DNA from: Cellulomonas sp. ES6
GTDB taxonomy: Bacteria; Actinomycetota; Actinomycetes; Actinomycetales; Cellulomonadaceae
NCBI RefSeq assembly: GCF_030053835.1
Contig: NZ_CP125655.1
Location: 1,612,001 to 1,676,000 of the forward strand
Direction of reading: 5' to 3'
DNA length: 64,000 nucleotides
Shown here piece after piece: positions 1 through 8,510 of this stretch. The first letter of the stretch is position 1. Each line of letters starts with the position of its first letter. The translations under genes and the position numbers were made by a program. Under the pieces are notes generated by a model that had not been told where the DNA came from, did not search any database, and saw only the letters and a list, made by a program, of their open reading frames with translations.

Positions 1-733
1 GCAGCGACAGCACCGTCAGGCCCGCGGGCGCGGCCGAGCGGAGCACGTGCCGGAACAGCACCTCCCGCTCGCTGATCCCCCGCGAGCGCAGCGTGCGCAC
101 GTAGTCGAGCTCGAGCTGCTTGATGAACGCGCTGCGGATCTGCTGGGCGGTGCCGCCGACGCCGTTCACGACGAGCGCGAGCACCGGCAGCGTCAGCGAC
201 GTGATCCACACGCCGAGCCGTGCGCCGGGCGAGATCGCGGAGATCGCCGGGAACCAGCCCGCGTTGATGGCGAGGGTCAGCACCAGGACGATGCCGATGA
301 TGAAGCCGGGGACCGCGTTGCCGACGACGGCCGCGACCTGCACGACCCGGTCCACCCAGCCGCGGCGGACCGCGGCGACCATCCCGAGCACGGTCGCGAC
401 GAGCGCGATCAGCAGGATCGACGTGATGACCATCGCGAACGTCACGGGCAGCCGGCCGAGGATCGAGCCGACGACCGGCTCGTTGGTGAACCAGGACCGG
501 CCGAAGTCGCCCTGCGCGGCGTGGGCGAACCAGTCGCCCAGGCGGGTCAGCAGCGGCTGGTCGAGGCCGAGCGCGACCTCCTTGGCGGCGACGGCCTCGT
601 CGGTGGCCTGGTCGCCCAGGATGTTGCGGGCGATGCTGCCGGAGGACGAGTAGAGCAGGACGAAGGTCAGCACGGTGACGCACAGCAGCACGGCGATGCC
701 GGCGCCGAGGCGTCGCAGGACCAGGGAGATCAT
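1..733 (-). CDS. Dpp/Opp-type ABC transporter permease, 3' part outside window
   Basis: This is an inner-membrane permease of the DppB/OppB type, which imports peptides or oligosaccharides together with a family-5 binding protein. The frame is open from ATG at 733 to the window edge (about 244 residues), so the C-terminus lies outside. Residues 1-30 (MISLVLRRLGAGIAVLLC) form the usual first membrane segment. A soluble loop follows with the family motif LGLDQPLLTRLGDW, and further membrane segments lie near residues 95-120 and 135-160. The EAA-type loop is visible at the end (DYVRTLRSRGISEREVLFRHVLR). The binding-protein gene ends 64 bases upstream on the same strand, so the two are probably co-transcribed. 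Family assignment is firm. The substrate is inferred from the neighbouring uronate genes. Confidence 0.88.
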   Translation of the reverse strand, partial: MISLVLRRLGAGIAVLLCVTVLTFVLLYSSSGSIARNILGDQATDEAVAAKEVALGLDQPLLTRLGDWFAHAAQGDFGRSWFTNEPVVGSILGRLPVTFAMVITSILLIALVATVLGMVAAVRRGWVDRVVQVAAVVGNAVPGFIIGIVLVLTLAINAGWFPAISAISPGARLGVWITSLTLPVLALVVNGVGGTAQQIRSAFIKQLELDYVRTLRSRGISEREVLFRHVLRSAAPAGLTVLSL

Positions 734-796
734 GGCGGGCTCCGGGTGCGGGTGCGGGGCCGGGGTGCGCCGCGGGACGGCGCACCCCGGCGTGGC

Positions 797-2338
797 TCAG
801 GAGGCGGGCGTGTAGTTGTAGATCGACGGCACGGCCATCTGGATCTGCGCCTCGACCTGCACCTTGTCGGCGTCGTAGAAGTACAGCTGGCTCGGGCGGT
901 ACCACGGCACGAACCACGCGTTCTCGGTGATGTACCGGTTGAGGTCCTGCGCGGCGGAGTCCGCGTCGTCACCGCCCGCGTTGATCGCCTCGGCCGCCGC
1001 GTCGATCTCCGGCGTCGTGGTGGCGAACGGGTTGTACGCCGCGCCGGTCGCGAGCAGCTGCGTGTACGCCACCGACGTCGGGCCCTGGAACAGGTTGAAC
1101 ACCGCCATCGGGTACTTGCCGGCCCGCAGCACGTCCAGGTACTCCTGCTGGGTCACCGCGGTGGTCTCCACCGTGATGCCCACGTCGCCGAGCTGCTGCA
1201 CGACGAACGCCGTGAGGGTCTCGAAGTTCGGGGCGAGCAGCGGCATCGTGATGGTCAGGCCGTCCGCGTAGCCGGCCTCGGCGAGCAGCTCGCGAGCCTT
1301 GTCCGGGTCGTACGCGTAGTAGTCGTCGAGCTCGGGCAGGTACGCGGAGCTGTCCGGGCCGAACACCTGGCTCGTCACCTCGCCGAACCCGCCGGCGACC
1401 TGGTCGAGCAGCGCCTGCCGGTCGAACGCGTAGTTGATCGCCTGGCGGACGCGCACGTCCGCCAGCGCGGGGTTCAGCACGCCCTCACGGTCGAAGAGCA
1501 TCATCCCGGACCAGTCGGTGGGGTACTCGAGCAGCGTGTAGCCCGACTGCTCCCCCTGGTCGTAGGTGGTGGCGTCCAGCAGCACCGCGTCCACCTCGCC
1601 GGCCGAGACGGCGTTCGCCCGGGCCGCCGAGTCGACGAGCACGCGCAGGGTGATCTGGTCCCACTTCTGCAGGTCGGCGCCCCAGTAGCCGTCGCGGGCG
1701 GTCATGACGTACTGCGAGCCGGGGATCGACTGCCCACCGTCCATGACGTAGGGGCCCGTTCCGACCGGCAGCGTGTCCATGTCGTCGGTCCCGAGCGCCT
1801 CGGGGCTGCCCATGAGGCCGAGCGCCTGGCTGAGGAAGTACTCGAAGGAGGCGTCCGGGCGGGACAGCGTGAACTCGACGGTGTCCTCGTCGACCGCCAC
1901 GACCTCCTCGAGGGAGGCCGCCTGGTTGGCCTGCGGGCCGTTGTCCTCCTGGAAGTGCGTGATGTTCGCGACCACCGCGTCGGCGTCGAACGCCGCGCCG
2001 TCGGAGAACGTCACGTCCGTGCGCAGGTCCATGGTGAGCACCGTGCGCGCGTCGTCGGTCCACTCCCACTGCGTGGCGAGCATCGGGGAGAGCGTGCCGT
2101 CGGGCTCGCGCAGGATCAGCGAGTCGTAGACCGCCTGGTAGGGCTGCAGCGCGTGGCCGACGTGGGCCTGCGCCGGGTCCCAGGAGGTCGGCTCCCCGAG
2201 GATCCCCAGGGTGAGCGTCGCCCCGCCGGCGGAGTCCCCGCCGGTGGAGCCGTTGTCGTCCGATCCGGCGCTGCAGGCGGCCAGCGCCAGCGCCGCGGTG
2301 GCGGCGAGCGCGGCTGCCGCCGTGGTACGAGACTTCAT
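797..2338 (-). CDS. Family-5 extracellular solute-binding lipoprotein
   Basis: This is the substrate-binding protein (SBP_bac_5 family) of the adjacent Dpp/Opp-type importer, 513 residues, which is normal for the family. It has a lipoprotein signal peptide, MKSRTTAAAALAATAALAL, followed by the lipobox AACS. Family features include the early segment LTLGILGEPTSWDPAQ, the strand motif VRQAINYAFDRQAL and the region DPDKARELLAEAGYADG. The gene precedes the permease. A LacI-type operator lies about 125 bases upstream (2462-2485), so control by the LacI gene at 2937 is likely. In actinobacteria, family-5 proteins often bind oligosaccharides. With uxaC and the fructuronate-reductase-type gene nearby, an oligo-uronide ligand is my inference rather than something the sequence shows. 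Confidence 0.9.
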   Translation of the reverse strand: MKSRTTAAAALAATAALALAACSAGSDDNGSTGGDSAGGATLTLGILGEPTSWDPAQAHVGHALQPYQAVYDSLILREPDGTLSPMLATQWEWTDDARTVLTMDLRTDVTFSDGAAFDADAVVANITHFQEDNGPQANQAASLEEVVAVDEDTVEFTLSRPDASFEYFLSQALGLMGSPEALGTDDMDTLPVGTGPYVMDGGQSIPGSQYVMTARDGYWGADLQKWDQITLRVLVDSAARANAVSAGEVDAVLLDATTYDQGEQSGYTLLEYPTDWSGMMLFDREGVLNPALADVRVRQAINYAFDRQALLDQVAGGFGEVTSQVFGPDSSAYLPELDDYYAYDPDKARELLAEAGYADGLTITMPLLAPNFETLTAFVVQQLGDVGITVETTAVTQQEYLDVLRAGKYPMAVFNLFQGPTSVAYTQLLATGAAYNPFATTTPEIDAAAEAINAGGDDADSAAQDLNRYITENAWFVPWYRPSQLYFYDADKVQVEAQIQMAVPSIYNYTPAS

Positions 2339-2461
2339 CGTCTGGTTCCTCTGTCTCGGCTGCGGCGGCGGTCGTTGCCGCGCAGCGACGGGTTCACGTG
2401 CCCGGCACCGCTGCCCGTCGGCGTCCTGGCAGGCCCACCTTCACAGCGCCGACGGGGGCGG

Positions 2462-2485
2462 TGCAATCGGTTGCCATCAGTTGCC
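2462..2485. promoter_or_regulatory. LacI-family operator 1, upstream of the binding-protein gene
   Basis: The core CAAtCGGTTGCCA is followed four bases later by TTGC. The same arrangement recurs at 2871-2894 and 6865-6888. It lies in the leader of the binding-protein gene and overlaps the stop codon of the larE-like remnant. Confidence 0.65.
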
Positions 2486-2749
2486 CCTCGCGCCCCGGGC
2501 GGGACGCAGCGTCGCCCCCAGGTCGACGAGCACGGTCGCGAAGCCGGCCGACCGCACGGCGTCGTAGACCTCGCGGCGCAGGGGCTCGGCGGCCAGCGCG
2601 ACCACGTCGTCCCCGGGGACGAGCAGCCGCGCCGCCCGGCCGTCCGCGCGCACGCGCATGCCCGGCAGACCGAGGCGCCTCAGCTCGGACTCGGCCGCCT
2701 CCACCTGCGAGGACGCGTCCCCGGGGTCGACGACGACCGGCACCGCCCC
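2477..2749 (-). pseudogene. larE-like C-terminal remnant
   Basis: An open frame ends at 2477. Its last 75 or so residues resemble the C-terminus of the LarE family (ATP-dependent sacrificial sulfur transferases), which usually ends with an AE..LR..G segment, an RVR motif, and a GF..V.LDL end. Here these read AAESELRRLGLPGMRVRADG and SAGFATVLVDLGATLRP. The ATP-binding PP-loop N-terminal domain of about 180 residues is missing. Upstream, the frame merely runs antisense to the LacI leader. I read it as a decayed fragment, possibly of a once-complete gene displaced by the divergent LacI and binding-protein genes. The left boundary is approximate. It could instead be a chance open frame in GC-rich DNA. 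Confidence 0.45.
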
Positions 2750-2870
2750 GACGCCGGAACCTGCCCCACCCCCACCGCTCGCACCCGCCACGCAGCCCCG
2801 CCGTCCCGTCCCCTCGTCGACCGGCCGGAACCGGACGGTCGCCCGACCGTCCAGTGCGCACGGCGCGCGG

Positions 2871-2894
2871 TGCAAGCGGTTGCCACCGTTTGCC
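2871..2894. promoter_or_regulatory. LacI-family operator 2, in front of the lacI-type gene
   Basis: The core CAAgCGGTTGCCA is followed four bases later by TTGC. It sits 43 bases before the GTG start of the LacI gene and suggests autoregulation. The half-site GCAA..CGGTTGCC is the typical LacI-family palindromic core. Confidence 0.7.
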
Positions 2895-2936
2895 GTGGGA
2901 CGTCCCGCGCGGCGCGCGGGCTCGTATGCTCGCGCT

Positions 2937-3971
2937 GTGAGCGACGACGCCGGGGTCCGCCGCAGGCCGGCCGCACCCACGATCTACGACGTCGCCCGCG
3001 CGTGCGGGGTCGCGCCGTCCACGGTGTCCCGGGCGTTCTCCCGGCCCGGCCGCGTCAACGCCGACACCGCCCGCCGCATCCGCGAGGCCGCCGAGCGCCT
3101 GGGCTACCGCACCAACCCGCTCGCCCGCGCCCTGCCCACGGGGCGGACGTCGCTGCTGGCGGTCGTGGTGTCGGACGTGACCAACCCGTTCTTCTTCGAC
3201 ATCCTGCGCGGCGCCGAGGCGGTCGCCGTCAAGGCCGGGTACACCCTGCTCGTCGCGGACGTGCACGAGTCCGGCGAGGCCGAGCGCAACGCCGTCGACC
3301 GCACGGTGCCGCTCGTCGAGGGCGTCGCGCTCGCGACGGCGCGGATGTCGCACTCGGCCATCCGCGTGGGCGCCCGGGAACGCCCGACGGTCGTGCTGAA
3401 CCGCGTGCTGCCGGACATCCCCAGCATCGTCACCGACAACGCCGACGGCGCCCGCCAGCTCGTCCGGCACCTCGTCTCCCTGGGGCACACGTCCCTCACG
3501 TACGTCGGCGGCCCCGAGGCGTCGTGGGCCAACGGGATGCGCTGGCGCGCGGTGCTCGAGACCGCCACGGACGCCGGGGTCCGCGTGCGGCAGGCCGGCG
3601 CGTTCCCCCCGACGCAGGCCGGCGGGCTCGCCGCCGCGCAGGTGGTCGCCGCGGAGGACGCGACAGCGGCGATCGCCTACAACGACCTCATGGCGATCGG
3701 GCTGATGCGCGGGCTGACGCGGCTCGGGCTCGACGTGCCCGGCGACCGGTCCGTGACCGGGTTCGACAACATCTTCGGGTCGGACTTCTGCACCCCGCCC
3801 CTGACGACCGTGGCCGCGCCGCTGCGGCAGCTCGGGGCGCTCGCCGTCCAGACGCTGCTGGACGCGCTCGGTGCGGACGCCCGGACGCGGCCGGGTGGCG
3901 GTGCGCCGACGACGCCGGTCGTGCTGCCGGTGCAGCTCATCGTGCGGGACTCGACCGCCGCCCCGCGCTGA
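2937..3971 (+). CDS. LacI-family transcriptional regulator
   Basis: A 344-residue LacI/GalR repressor. The DNA-binding helix-turn-helix is at residues 14-60 (TIYDVARACGVAPSTVSRAF, then the hinge YRTNPLARALPTGRT), followed by a periplasmic-binding-protein-like ligand domain (VVSDVTNPFFFDILRGAE, later VTGFDNIFGSDFCTPPLTTV). GTG at 2937 is chosen because the family usually has about 10 residues before the helix-turn-helix. The open frame extends further upstream but would run through operator 2. Three matching operators, in its own leader, before the binding-protein gene and before uxaC, suggest that it controls uptake and catabolism of one uronate-type substrate. The effector is unknown. Confidence 0.93.
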   Translation: MSDDAGVRRRPAAPTIYDVARACGVAPSTVSRAFSRPGRVNADTARRIREAAERLGYRTNPLARALPTGRTSLLAVVVSDVTNPFFFDILRGAEAVAVKAGYTLLVADVHESGEAERNAVDRTVPLVEGVALATARMSHSAIRVGARERPTVVLNRVLPDIPSIVTDNADGARQLVRHLVSLGHTSLTYVGGPEASWANGMRWRAVLETATDAGVRVRQAGAFPPTQAGGLAAAQVVAAEDATAAIAYNDLMAIGLMRGLTRLGLDVPGDRSVTGFDNIFGSDFCTPPLTTVAAPLRQLGALAVQTLLDALGADARTRPGGGAPTTPVVLPVQLIVRDSTAAPR

Positions 3972-4031
3972 CCGCCGGGCCACTCCGGCCGACACCGGGC
4001 CGACCCCGGCCGACGTCGCGCCGCGGGCGCG

Positions 4032-5414
4032 TCAGCGCGTGCCGGACGTCCGGCCGGCCGGCACCGCCAGGGCCCGGGCGCGCTCCGCGACGGCCTCCAC
4101 CGCACCGCGGTCGTCGGCGAGCGCCCCGTCGACCTCGGCCAGCAGCGCCCGCGCCGCGTCGTGCCAGCCGCCGGTGCGGGCCGCCGCCACGACGCGGTCC
4201 GCGGCCACGTCGGCCACCGGCGCGTCGGTGGTGCGCAGGTACCGGAGCCACGCGGCGACCGCCTGCAGCGCGCCCGCCCCCTCCCGGCCGGCCGCGCGCT
4301 CCACCACCAGCGTCGCCCCGAACCGGGCCGGGATCTTCTGCGACCCGTCCGCGGCGATCTGGTCGAGGCGGTGCACGATCGCCGGGTTGCCGAACCGCTC
4401 CAGCAGCCGGTCGGTGTAGGCCGCGACCTCGGCGGGCGGGAAGTCCAGGTGCCGTGCGGCGTCGGACCACCACCGCCGGACGTCGTCCACCAGCGCGTCG
4501 TCCGCGACGGCCTCGGCGACCGTCGTGTGCCCCCGGACCAGGCCGGCGTACGCGAGCAGGCTGTGCGCGCCGTTCAGCAGGCGCAGCTTGCGGGTCTCGA
4601 AGCGCTCGACGTCCGGCGTCACGAGCGCTCCCGCGGCCTCCCAGGCGGGTCGCTCCCGCGTCAGGGCCGCGTCCAGCACCCACTCCGCGTACGGCTCGGT
4701 GACGACGACCGCGGGGTCGTCCACCCCGGTCAGCGCGCGCAGGCGCTCGACGTCCGCGGGCGTCGGGCGGGGCGTGATCCGGTCGACCATCGTGCCGACG
4801 AACGTCACGTGCTCGCGGGCCCACGCGTGCAGCCCCGGGTCGACCTGCTCGGCGATCCCGAGCACGGCGGCCGCGACGGCAGCGCCGTTGCCGGGCAGGT
4901 TGTCGCAGGACACCACGTCGAGCCGCCCGGCGTCCGCGGCGCGACGGGCGGCCAGGCCCGCGACGACCCGGCCGGCCGCCGTCGCCGGGGCCCCCGCACC
5001 CGACCGGAGGGCGGCGACGTCCGCCTCGACCGCCGGGTCCCCGGGCACCGGGCGGCCGTCGGCGCCGAGCCGGTACCCGGCCTCGGTGACCGTGCAGGTG
5101 AGCAGCGTGACCGCCGGGTCCGCGAGGTAGGCGGCCCACGCCTGCGCGTCGCCGGCCACGTGGGCGCGCACCACGGACTCCACGAGCTCCACGTCGTCCC
5201 GCTGCCCGCGCGCCACCAGGGTGTAGACGCCGTCCTGGGCGGCCAGCACCGGCGCGGCACCCTCCCCCATCCCGCTGAACGCGGCGATCCCCCACCCTGC
5301 GCCGTCGGGCGCGCGGTGGGTGTACCAGGCCTGGTGGGCGCGGAAGAAGTTGCCGAGGCCGAGGTGGACGTGACGCACCGGCGGCGCCGGACGGCGCCGG
5401 ACGGGACGGCTCAC
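4032..5414 (-). CDS. uxuB: Mannitol dehydrogenase-family oxidoreductase, probable fructuronate reductase
   Basis: A 460-residue NAD(P)-dependent polyol/uronate dehydrogenase of the long-chain mannitol dehydrogenase family. The N-terminal cofactor-binding motif HLGLGNFFRAHQAWYTH is typical. The catalytic K-x4-N-x2-H set is seen as KLRLLNGAHS in the C-terminal domain. It starts at GTG 5414, overlapping the last four bases of uxaC (GTGA), so the two are translationally coupled. Pairing with glucuronate isomerase argues for reduction of D-fructuronate to D-mannonate (UxuB role) rather than mannitol oxidation. Sequence alone cannot separate fructuronate from tagaturonate (UxaB) or mannitol activity. 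The LacI gene is convergent. Confidence 0.85.
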   Translation of the reverse strand: MSRPVRRRPAPPVRHVHLGLGNFFRAHQAWYTHRAPDGAGWGIAAFSGMGEGAAPVLAAQDGVYTLVARGQRDDVELVESVVRAHVAGDAQAWAAYLADPAVTLLTCTVTEAGYRLGADGRPVPGDPAVEADVAALRSGAGAPATAAGRVVAGLAARRAADAGRLDVVSCDNLPGNGAAVAAAVLGIAEQVDPGLHAWAREHVTFVGTMVDRITPRPTPADVERLRALTGVDDPAVVVTEPYAEWVLDAALTRERPAWEAAGALVTPDVERFETRKLRLLNGAHSLLAYAGLVRGHTTVAEAVADDALVDDVRRWWSDAARHLDFPPAEVAAYTDRLLERFGNPAIVHRLDQIAADGSQKIPARFGATLVVERAAGREGAGALQAVAAWLRYLRTTDAPVADVAADRVVAAARTGGWHDAARALLAEVDGALADDRGAVEAVAERARALAVPAGRTSGTR

Positions 5415-6832
5415 AGGCCGAACACCTCACGGGGCCGGCCGACCACGAGGTCCACCGCGGTGTCGACGGCCTCGTCCAGCTCCAGGCGGTGCTCCGCGAC
5501 GAGCCGCGCGAGGTGGCCCGCGTCGATCCGGCGGCTCATGTCGTGCCGCGCCGGGATGGAGCAGAACGCCCGCGTGTCGTCGACGAAGCCCGCCGTCTTC
5601 CGGAAGCCGGCGGTCTCCGTGACCGCGTCGCGCCACCGGCGGATCGCGTCGGGCGCGTCGTAGAACCACCAGGGCGCCCCAGCGTACACCGACGGGTAGA
5701 AGCCGGCGAGCGGCGCGACGTCGCGCGCGTACGTCGCCTCGTCGAGCGAGAACAGCACGACCGTGAACCCGGGATCGGTCCCGAACCGCTCGAGCAGCGG
5801 CGCCAGCGCGTCGGTGAACTCGGCCGCCGCCGGCACGTCGTGCCCCGTGTCCGGGCCGAAGCGCCGCGTCGTCGGCGGGTGGTGCCCGCGGCGCACGCCC
5901 GTGTGCAGCGTCATGGTCAGCCCGTCGTCGGCCGACATGCGCGCCATCTCCAGCAGCATGTGCCCGCGCAGCGCGGCGGCCGCGGCGGGCGTCGCGGTGC
6001 CGGCGACCGCGTCGCGGTAGACCCGCGCGGCCTCCTCGTCCCCGAGCGGGTACGCGCGCACGTCCGCGTGGCTGTGGTCGGCCGACAGCGCGCCGTGCGC
6101 GCGGAAGACCTCGCGGCGGCGCTCCATCGCGGCCACCCAGCCGGGCCAGGTCCGCGTGTCGACGTCCGCCACCGCGCCGAGCCCCGCCACCGCGTCCGCC
6201 CAGCCGGGCGCGGCGGGCTCGAGGTAGCGGTCGGGGCGGAACGTCGGGACGACGCGCCCGTCCCACGCGGGGTCCGCCGCGAGCGCCGCGTGCGCCGCCA
6301 GGTCGTCGGCGGGGTCGTCGGTCGTCGCGAGCAGCTCGATGCCGAACCGCCGGAACAGGGCGCGCGGCCGGAACTCCGGGCGGGCCAGGGCCGCCTGGAC
6401 GCCGTCGAACAGGTCGTCGGCGGACGCGCCGGACGGGCGCCGGTCGAGGCCGAACACCTCCGTGAGGACGTAGGTGGTCCAGTACGCGACCGGGGTGCCG
6501 CGGAACACGTCCCAGTGCTCGCAGAGCAGGCGCCACGCCGCGCGCGCCTCCGCCTCGTCCAGGTCGTCGCGGCCGACGCCGAGCCGGTCCAGCGGCACGC
6601 CGGCGGCGTGCAGCAGCCGCGTGACGTAGTGGTCCTTGGACACCAGCAGCGAGGTCGCGTCGCGGAACGGCCGGTCCTCCAGGAGCAGCGCGGCGTCGAC
6701 GTGCCCGTGCGGGGACAGCACCGGCAGGTCGCGCACCGCCGCGTGGATCTCCCGGGCGATCGCGCGGACCTCCGGCGCCGACGGGAGGAGGCGGTCCTCG
6801 TGCAGGTGGACCCGGGTGGCGACGCTGCTCAT
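5411..6832 (-). CDS. uxaC: Glucuronate isomerase
   Basis: A 473-residue uronate isomerase of the amidohydrolase superfamily, converting D-glucuronate to D-fructuronate (or galacturonate to tagaturonate). The metal-site motif near the N-terminus is LSPHGHVDAALLL, followed by ATSLLVSKDHYVTRLLHAAG. The family triad region PTFRPDRYLEPAAPGW and the segment LHTGVRRGHHP are present. I chose ATG 6832 because GGGGAG lies about ten bases upstream. ATG 6841 in frame would leave almost no room for a ribosome site. It is the first gene of a two-gene unit with the downstream dehydrogenase, preceded by LacI operator 3 at 6865. Length agrees with the family. Confidence 0.94.
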   Translation of the reverse strand: MSSVATRVHLHEDRLLPSAPEVRAIAREIHAAVRDLPVLSPHGHVDAALLLEDRPFRDATSLLVSKDHYVTRLLHAAGVPLDRLGVGRDDLDEAEARAAWRLLCEHWDVFRGTPVAYWTTYVLTEVFGLDRRPSGASADDLFDGVQAALARPEFRPRALFRRFGIELLATTDDPADDLAAHAALAADPAWDGRVVPTFRPDRYLEPAAPGWADAVAGLGAVADVDTRTWPGWVAAMERRREVFRAHGALSADHSHADVRAYPLGDEEAARVYRDAVAGTATPAAAAALRGHMLLEMARMSADDGLTMTLHTGVRRGHHPPTTRRFGPDTGHDVPAAAEFTDALAPLLERFGTDPGFTVVLFSLDEATYARDVAPLAGFYPSVYAGAPWWFYDAPDAIRRWRDAVTETAGFRKTAGFVDDTRAFCSIPARHDMSRRIDAGHLARLVAEHRLELDEAVDTAVDLVVGRPREVFGL

Positions 6833-6864
6833 GCCTGGCATGCTCCCCGCCCCGGCGGGGGCGG

Positions 6865-6888
6865 GACAACCGGTTGCCACGACTTGCG
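6865..6888. promoter_or_regulatory. LacI-family operator 3, upstream of uxaC
   Basis: The core CAAcCGGTTGCCA is followed four bases later by TTGC, about 33 bases before the uxaC start. It matches operators 1 and 2 at every fixed position and links uxaC and uxuB to the LacI gene four kilobases away. Confidence 0.68.
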
Positions 6889-6899
6889 GCGGGACCGGC

Positions 6900-7532
6900 T
6901 CAGCGCGGTCGCGGCCCGCTCTGCGCCTCCTCCAGCCACGCCGCCGGGTCCGGGGACCCGCACAGCGCGGAGCCGCTGACCACCCAGGTCGCGCCGTGGG
7001 CGGCGCAGTCGCGGGCGCGGTCGAGCGTGACGCCGCCGTCGACCCCGAGCGCCGCACGCCCGGCCAGCGCGTCCAGCCGCGGCAGCGTCGCCGGCTCGAA
7101 CGCCGCGCCGGCCCGGCCGGGCACGATCGACATCACGAGCACCGCGACGTCGTCGGGGAGCCCGTCGACCACCGCGGGCCGGGTGCCGGGCGCCACCGCC
7201 ACGCCCGGCCGGCGGCCGCGCCGGCGCACCCGCTCCACGGCCTCCTGCCAGCCCCGCGCCTCGGCGTGCACGACGACCGTGTCGCAGACCTCCGCCCAGT
7301 CGTCGACGTGCGCGAGCGGGTCCGTGACCATGAGGTGGGCCTCGCCGGGCAGCCCGGTACGGCGCATCAGGCGCGCCGCGGTCGCGACGTCGAACCCGCC
7401 GGGCGCGGCGAGCACGCCGTCGGAGGCGTCCCAGTGCCACCGTCGCAGGCCGGCGGCCGCGAGCCGGCCGGCCTCGGTGTCGAGCCGGTCGCGCGGGGTG
7501 GACCAGAGCGACGCGGCGACCAGCAGGGTCAC
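6900..7532 (-). CDS. Ribulose-phosphate 3-epimerase family protein
   Basis: A 210-residue TIM-barrel protein of the RPE/AlsE family. Conserved positions: WHWDASDG (normally HIDVMDG, first catalytic Asp), EAHLMVTDP (family HLMV..P), MSIVPGRAGAAF (family M.VNPGFGGQ.F, here diverged) and GVDGGV (second catalytic Asp). The usual N-terminal SILSAD is replaced by ASLWSTP, so it is not the housekeeping enzyme and may be a hexulose-phosphate 3-epimerase. It starts at GTG 7532, overlapping the SorC regulator stop by four bases (GTGA), so it is expressed with the regulator and opposite to the importer genes. Specificity is inferred from context only. Confidence 0.8.
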   Translation of the reverse strand: MTLLVAASLWSTPRDRLDTEAGRLAAAGLRRWHWDASDGVLAAPGGFDVATAARLMRRTGLPGEAHLMVTDPLAHVDDWAEVCDTVVVHAEARGWQEAVERVRRRGRRPGVAVAPGTRPAVVDGLPDDVAVLVMSIVPGRAGAAFEPATLPRLDALAGRAALGVDGGVTLDRARDCAAHGATWVVSGSALCGSPDPAAWLEEAQSGPRPR

Positions 7533-8509
7533 CGCGTCAGGCCCCGCGCCACCGGCGGCAGCGCGAGCAGCGCCTCGGCGAGCGCGCGATCCGTGACGAG
7601 CTCCGTGCACAGCCCCGCGCGCACGATCGCCGCCACGGCCCGCGCCTTGCGCGCCCCGCCCGCGGCCGCGACGATCCGCGGCACGGCGCGCATCTGCTCG
7701 TAGGCGATGGTGACGCAGCGGTCCTGGAACCCGGGGGCCACGAGGTGGCCGTCGTCGGAGACCAGCAGCGAGGCGACCTCGGCGCGCACGCCGGCCTCGA
7801 GCAGCGCCTGCCGCTCGTCCTCCCCGATGGTGCGCAGGAGCTGGGAGTCGGGCGGGTCCCAGGACCCGACGGACACGACGGCGGTGGTCACGGAGCCGAA
7901 CATCTGCAGCGCCGCGGCGACGTCCGGCTGCCGCCGCAGCGCGGCCGCGGTGCGGGCGTCGTCCACGACCAGGGGCGCGAAGATCGGCCGCGCCACGCCG
8001 CCGGAGCGCAGGGCGACGCGGCGGACGATCTCGACCGGTGACTCGGCGAGGTCCGTGCCGATGGCGCCGGTGAGCTGCACGACGTCCACACGCGGCAGCG
8101 GCGGCAGGGCCGCGCTCATGGCGGTCAGCGTGCGGCCCCACGCCAGGCCGAGGACCTCGCCGGGACGGAGCGTCGCGCTGAGCACCTGCGCGGCGGCCTC
8201 GCCCACCTGGCGCCGCACGGCGTCGGCGTCGCCGCCGGACTCCACGACCGTGACCTCCGCCAGACCCAGGTGCTCGCGCAGCCGCGCCGCGAGCGCGGGG
8301 TCGCGCAGACCGTCGGCGTGGACCGTGATGGTCACGACGCCCTCGGCCCTGGCCTGCTCGAGCAGGCGCGCGACCTTGAAGCGCGACAGGCCCATCTCCT
8401 GGGCGATCTGCACCTTGGACACGTCGTCCACGTAGTAGCGGCGCGCGGCCAGGACCATCAGGCCGCGCTCGTCCGGCGAGCTCCCCCGCGCGTCTGCCTC
8501 CTCGCTCAT
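7529..8509 (-). CDS. SorC/DeoR-family sugar-responsive regulator
   Basis: A 326-residue SorC-family regulator with an N-terminal helix-turn-helix (YYVDDVSKVQIAQEMGLSRF, then KVARLLEQARAEGVV) and a C-terminal sugar-phosphate-binding domain (LGLAWGRTL, VVQLTGAIGTDLAESP, GVRAEVASLLVSDDG). ATG 8509 is chosen over upstream in-frame codons because it gives the normal N-terminus and leaves a 137-base divergent promoter region. That region holds several TGAGCAC sites. It is divergent from the permease gene at 8647. It most likely senses a phosphorylated intermediate and controls the whole 6.9-15.3 kb sugar island. Confidence 0.92.
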   Translation of the reverse strand: MSEEADARGSSPDERGLMVLAARRYYVDDVSKVQIAQEMGLSRFKVARLLEQARAEGVVTITVHADGLRDPALAARLREHLGLAEVTVVESGGDADAVRRQVGEAAAQVLSATLRPGEVLGLAWGRTLTAMSAALPPLPRVDVVQLTGAIGTDLAESPVEIVRRVALRSGGVARPIFAPLVVDDARTAAALRRQPDVAAALQMFGSVTTAVVSVGSWDPPDSQLLRTIGEDERQALLEAGVRAEVASLLVSDDGHLVAPGFQDRCVTIAYEQMRAVPRIVAAAGGARKARAVAAIVRAGLCTELVTDRALAEALLALPPVARGLTR

Positions 8510-8510
8510 G

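Noticed and set aside
47..4702. A 1551-codon open frame on the plus strand
   Set aside because: It runs antisense to the permease, binding-protein and dehydrogenase genes and across the LacI gene in the wrong phase. His/Arg/Asp-rich composition is typical of shadow frames in 75 % GC DNA.
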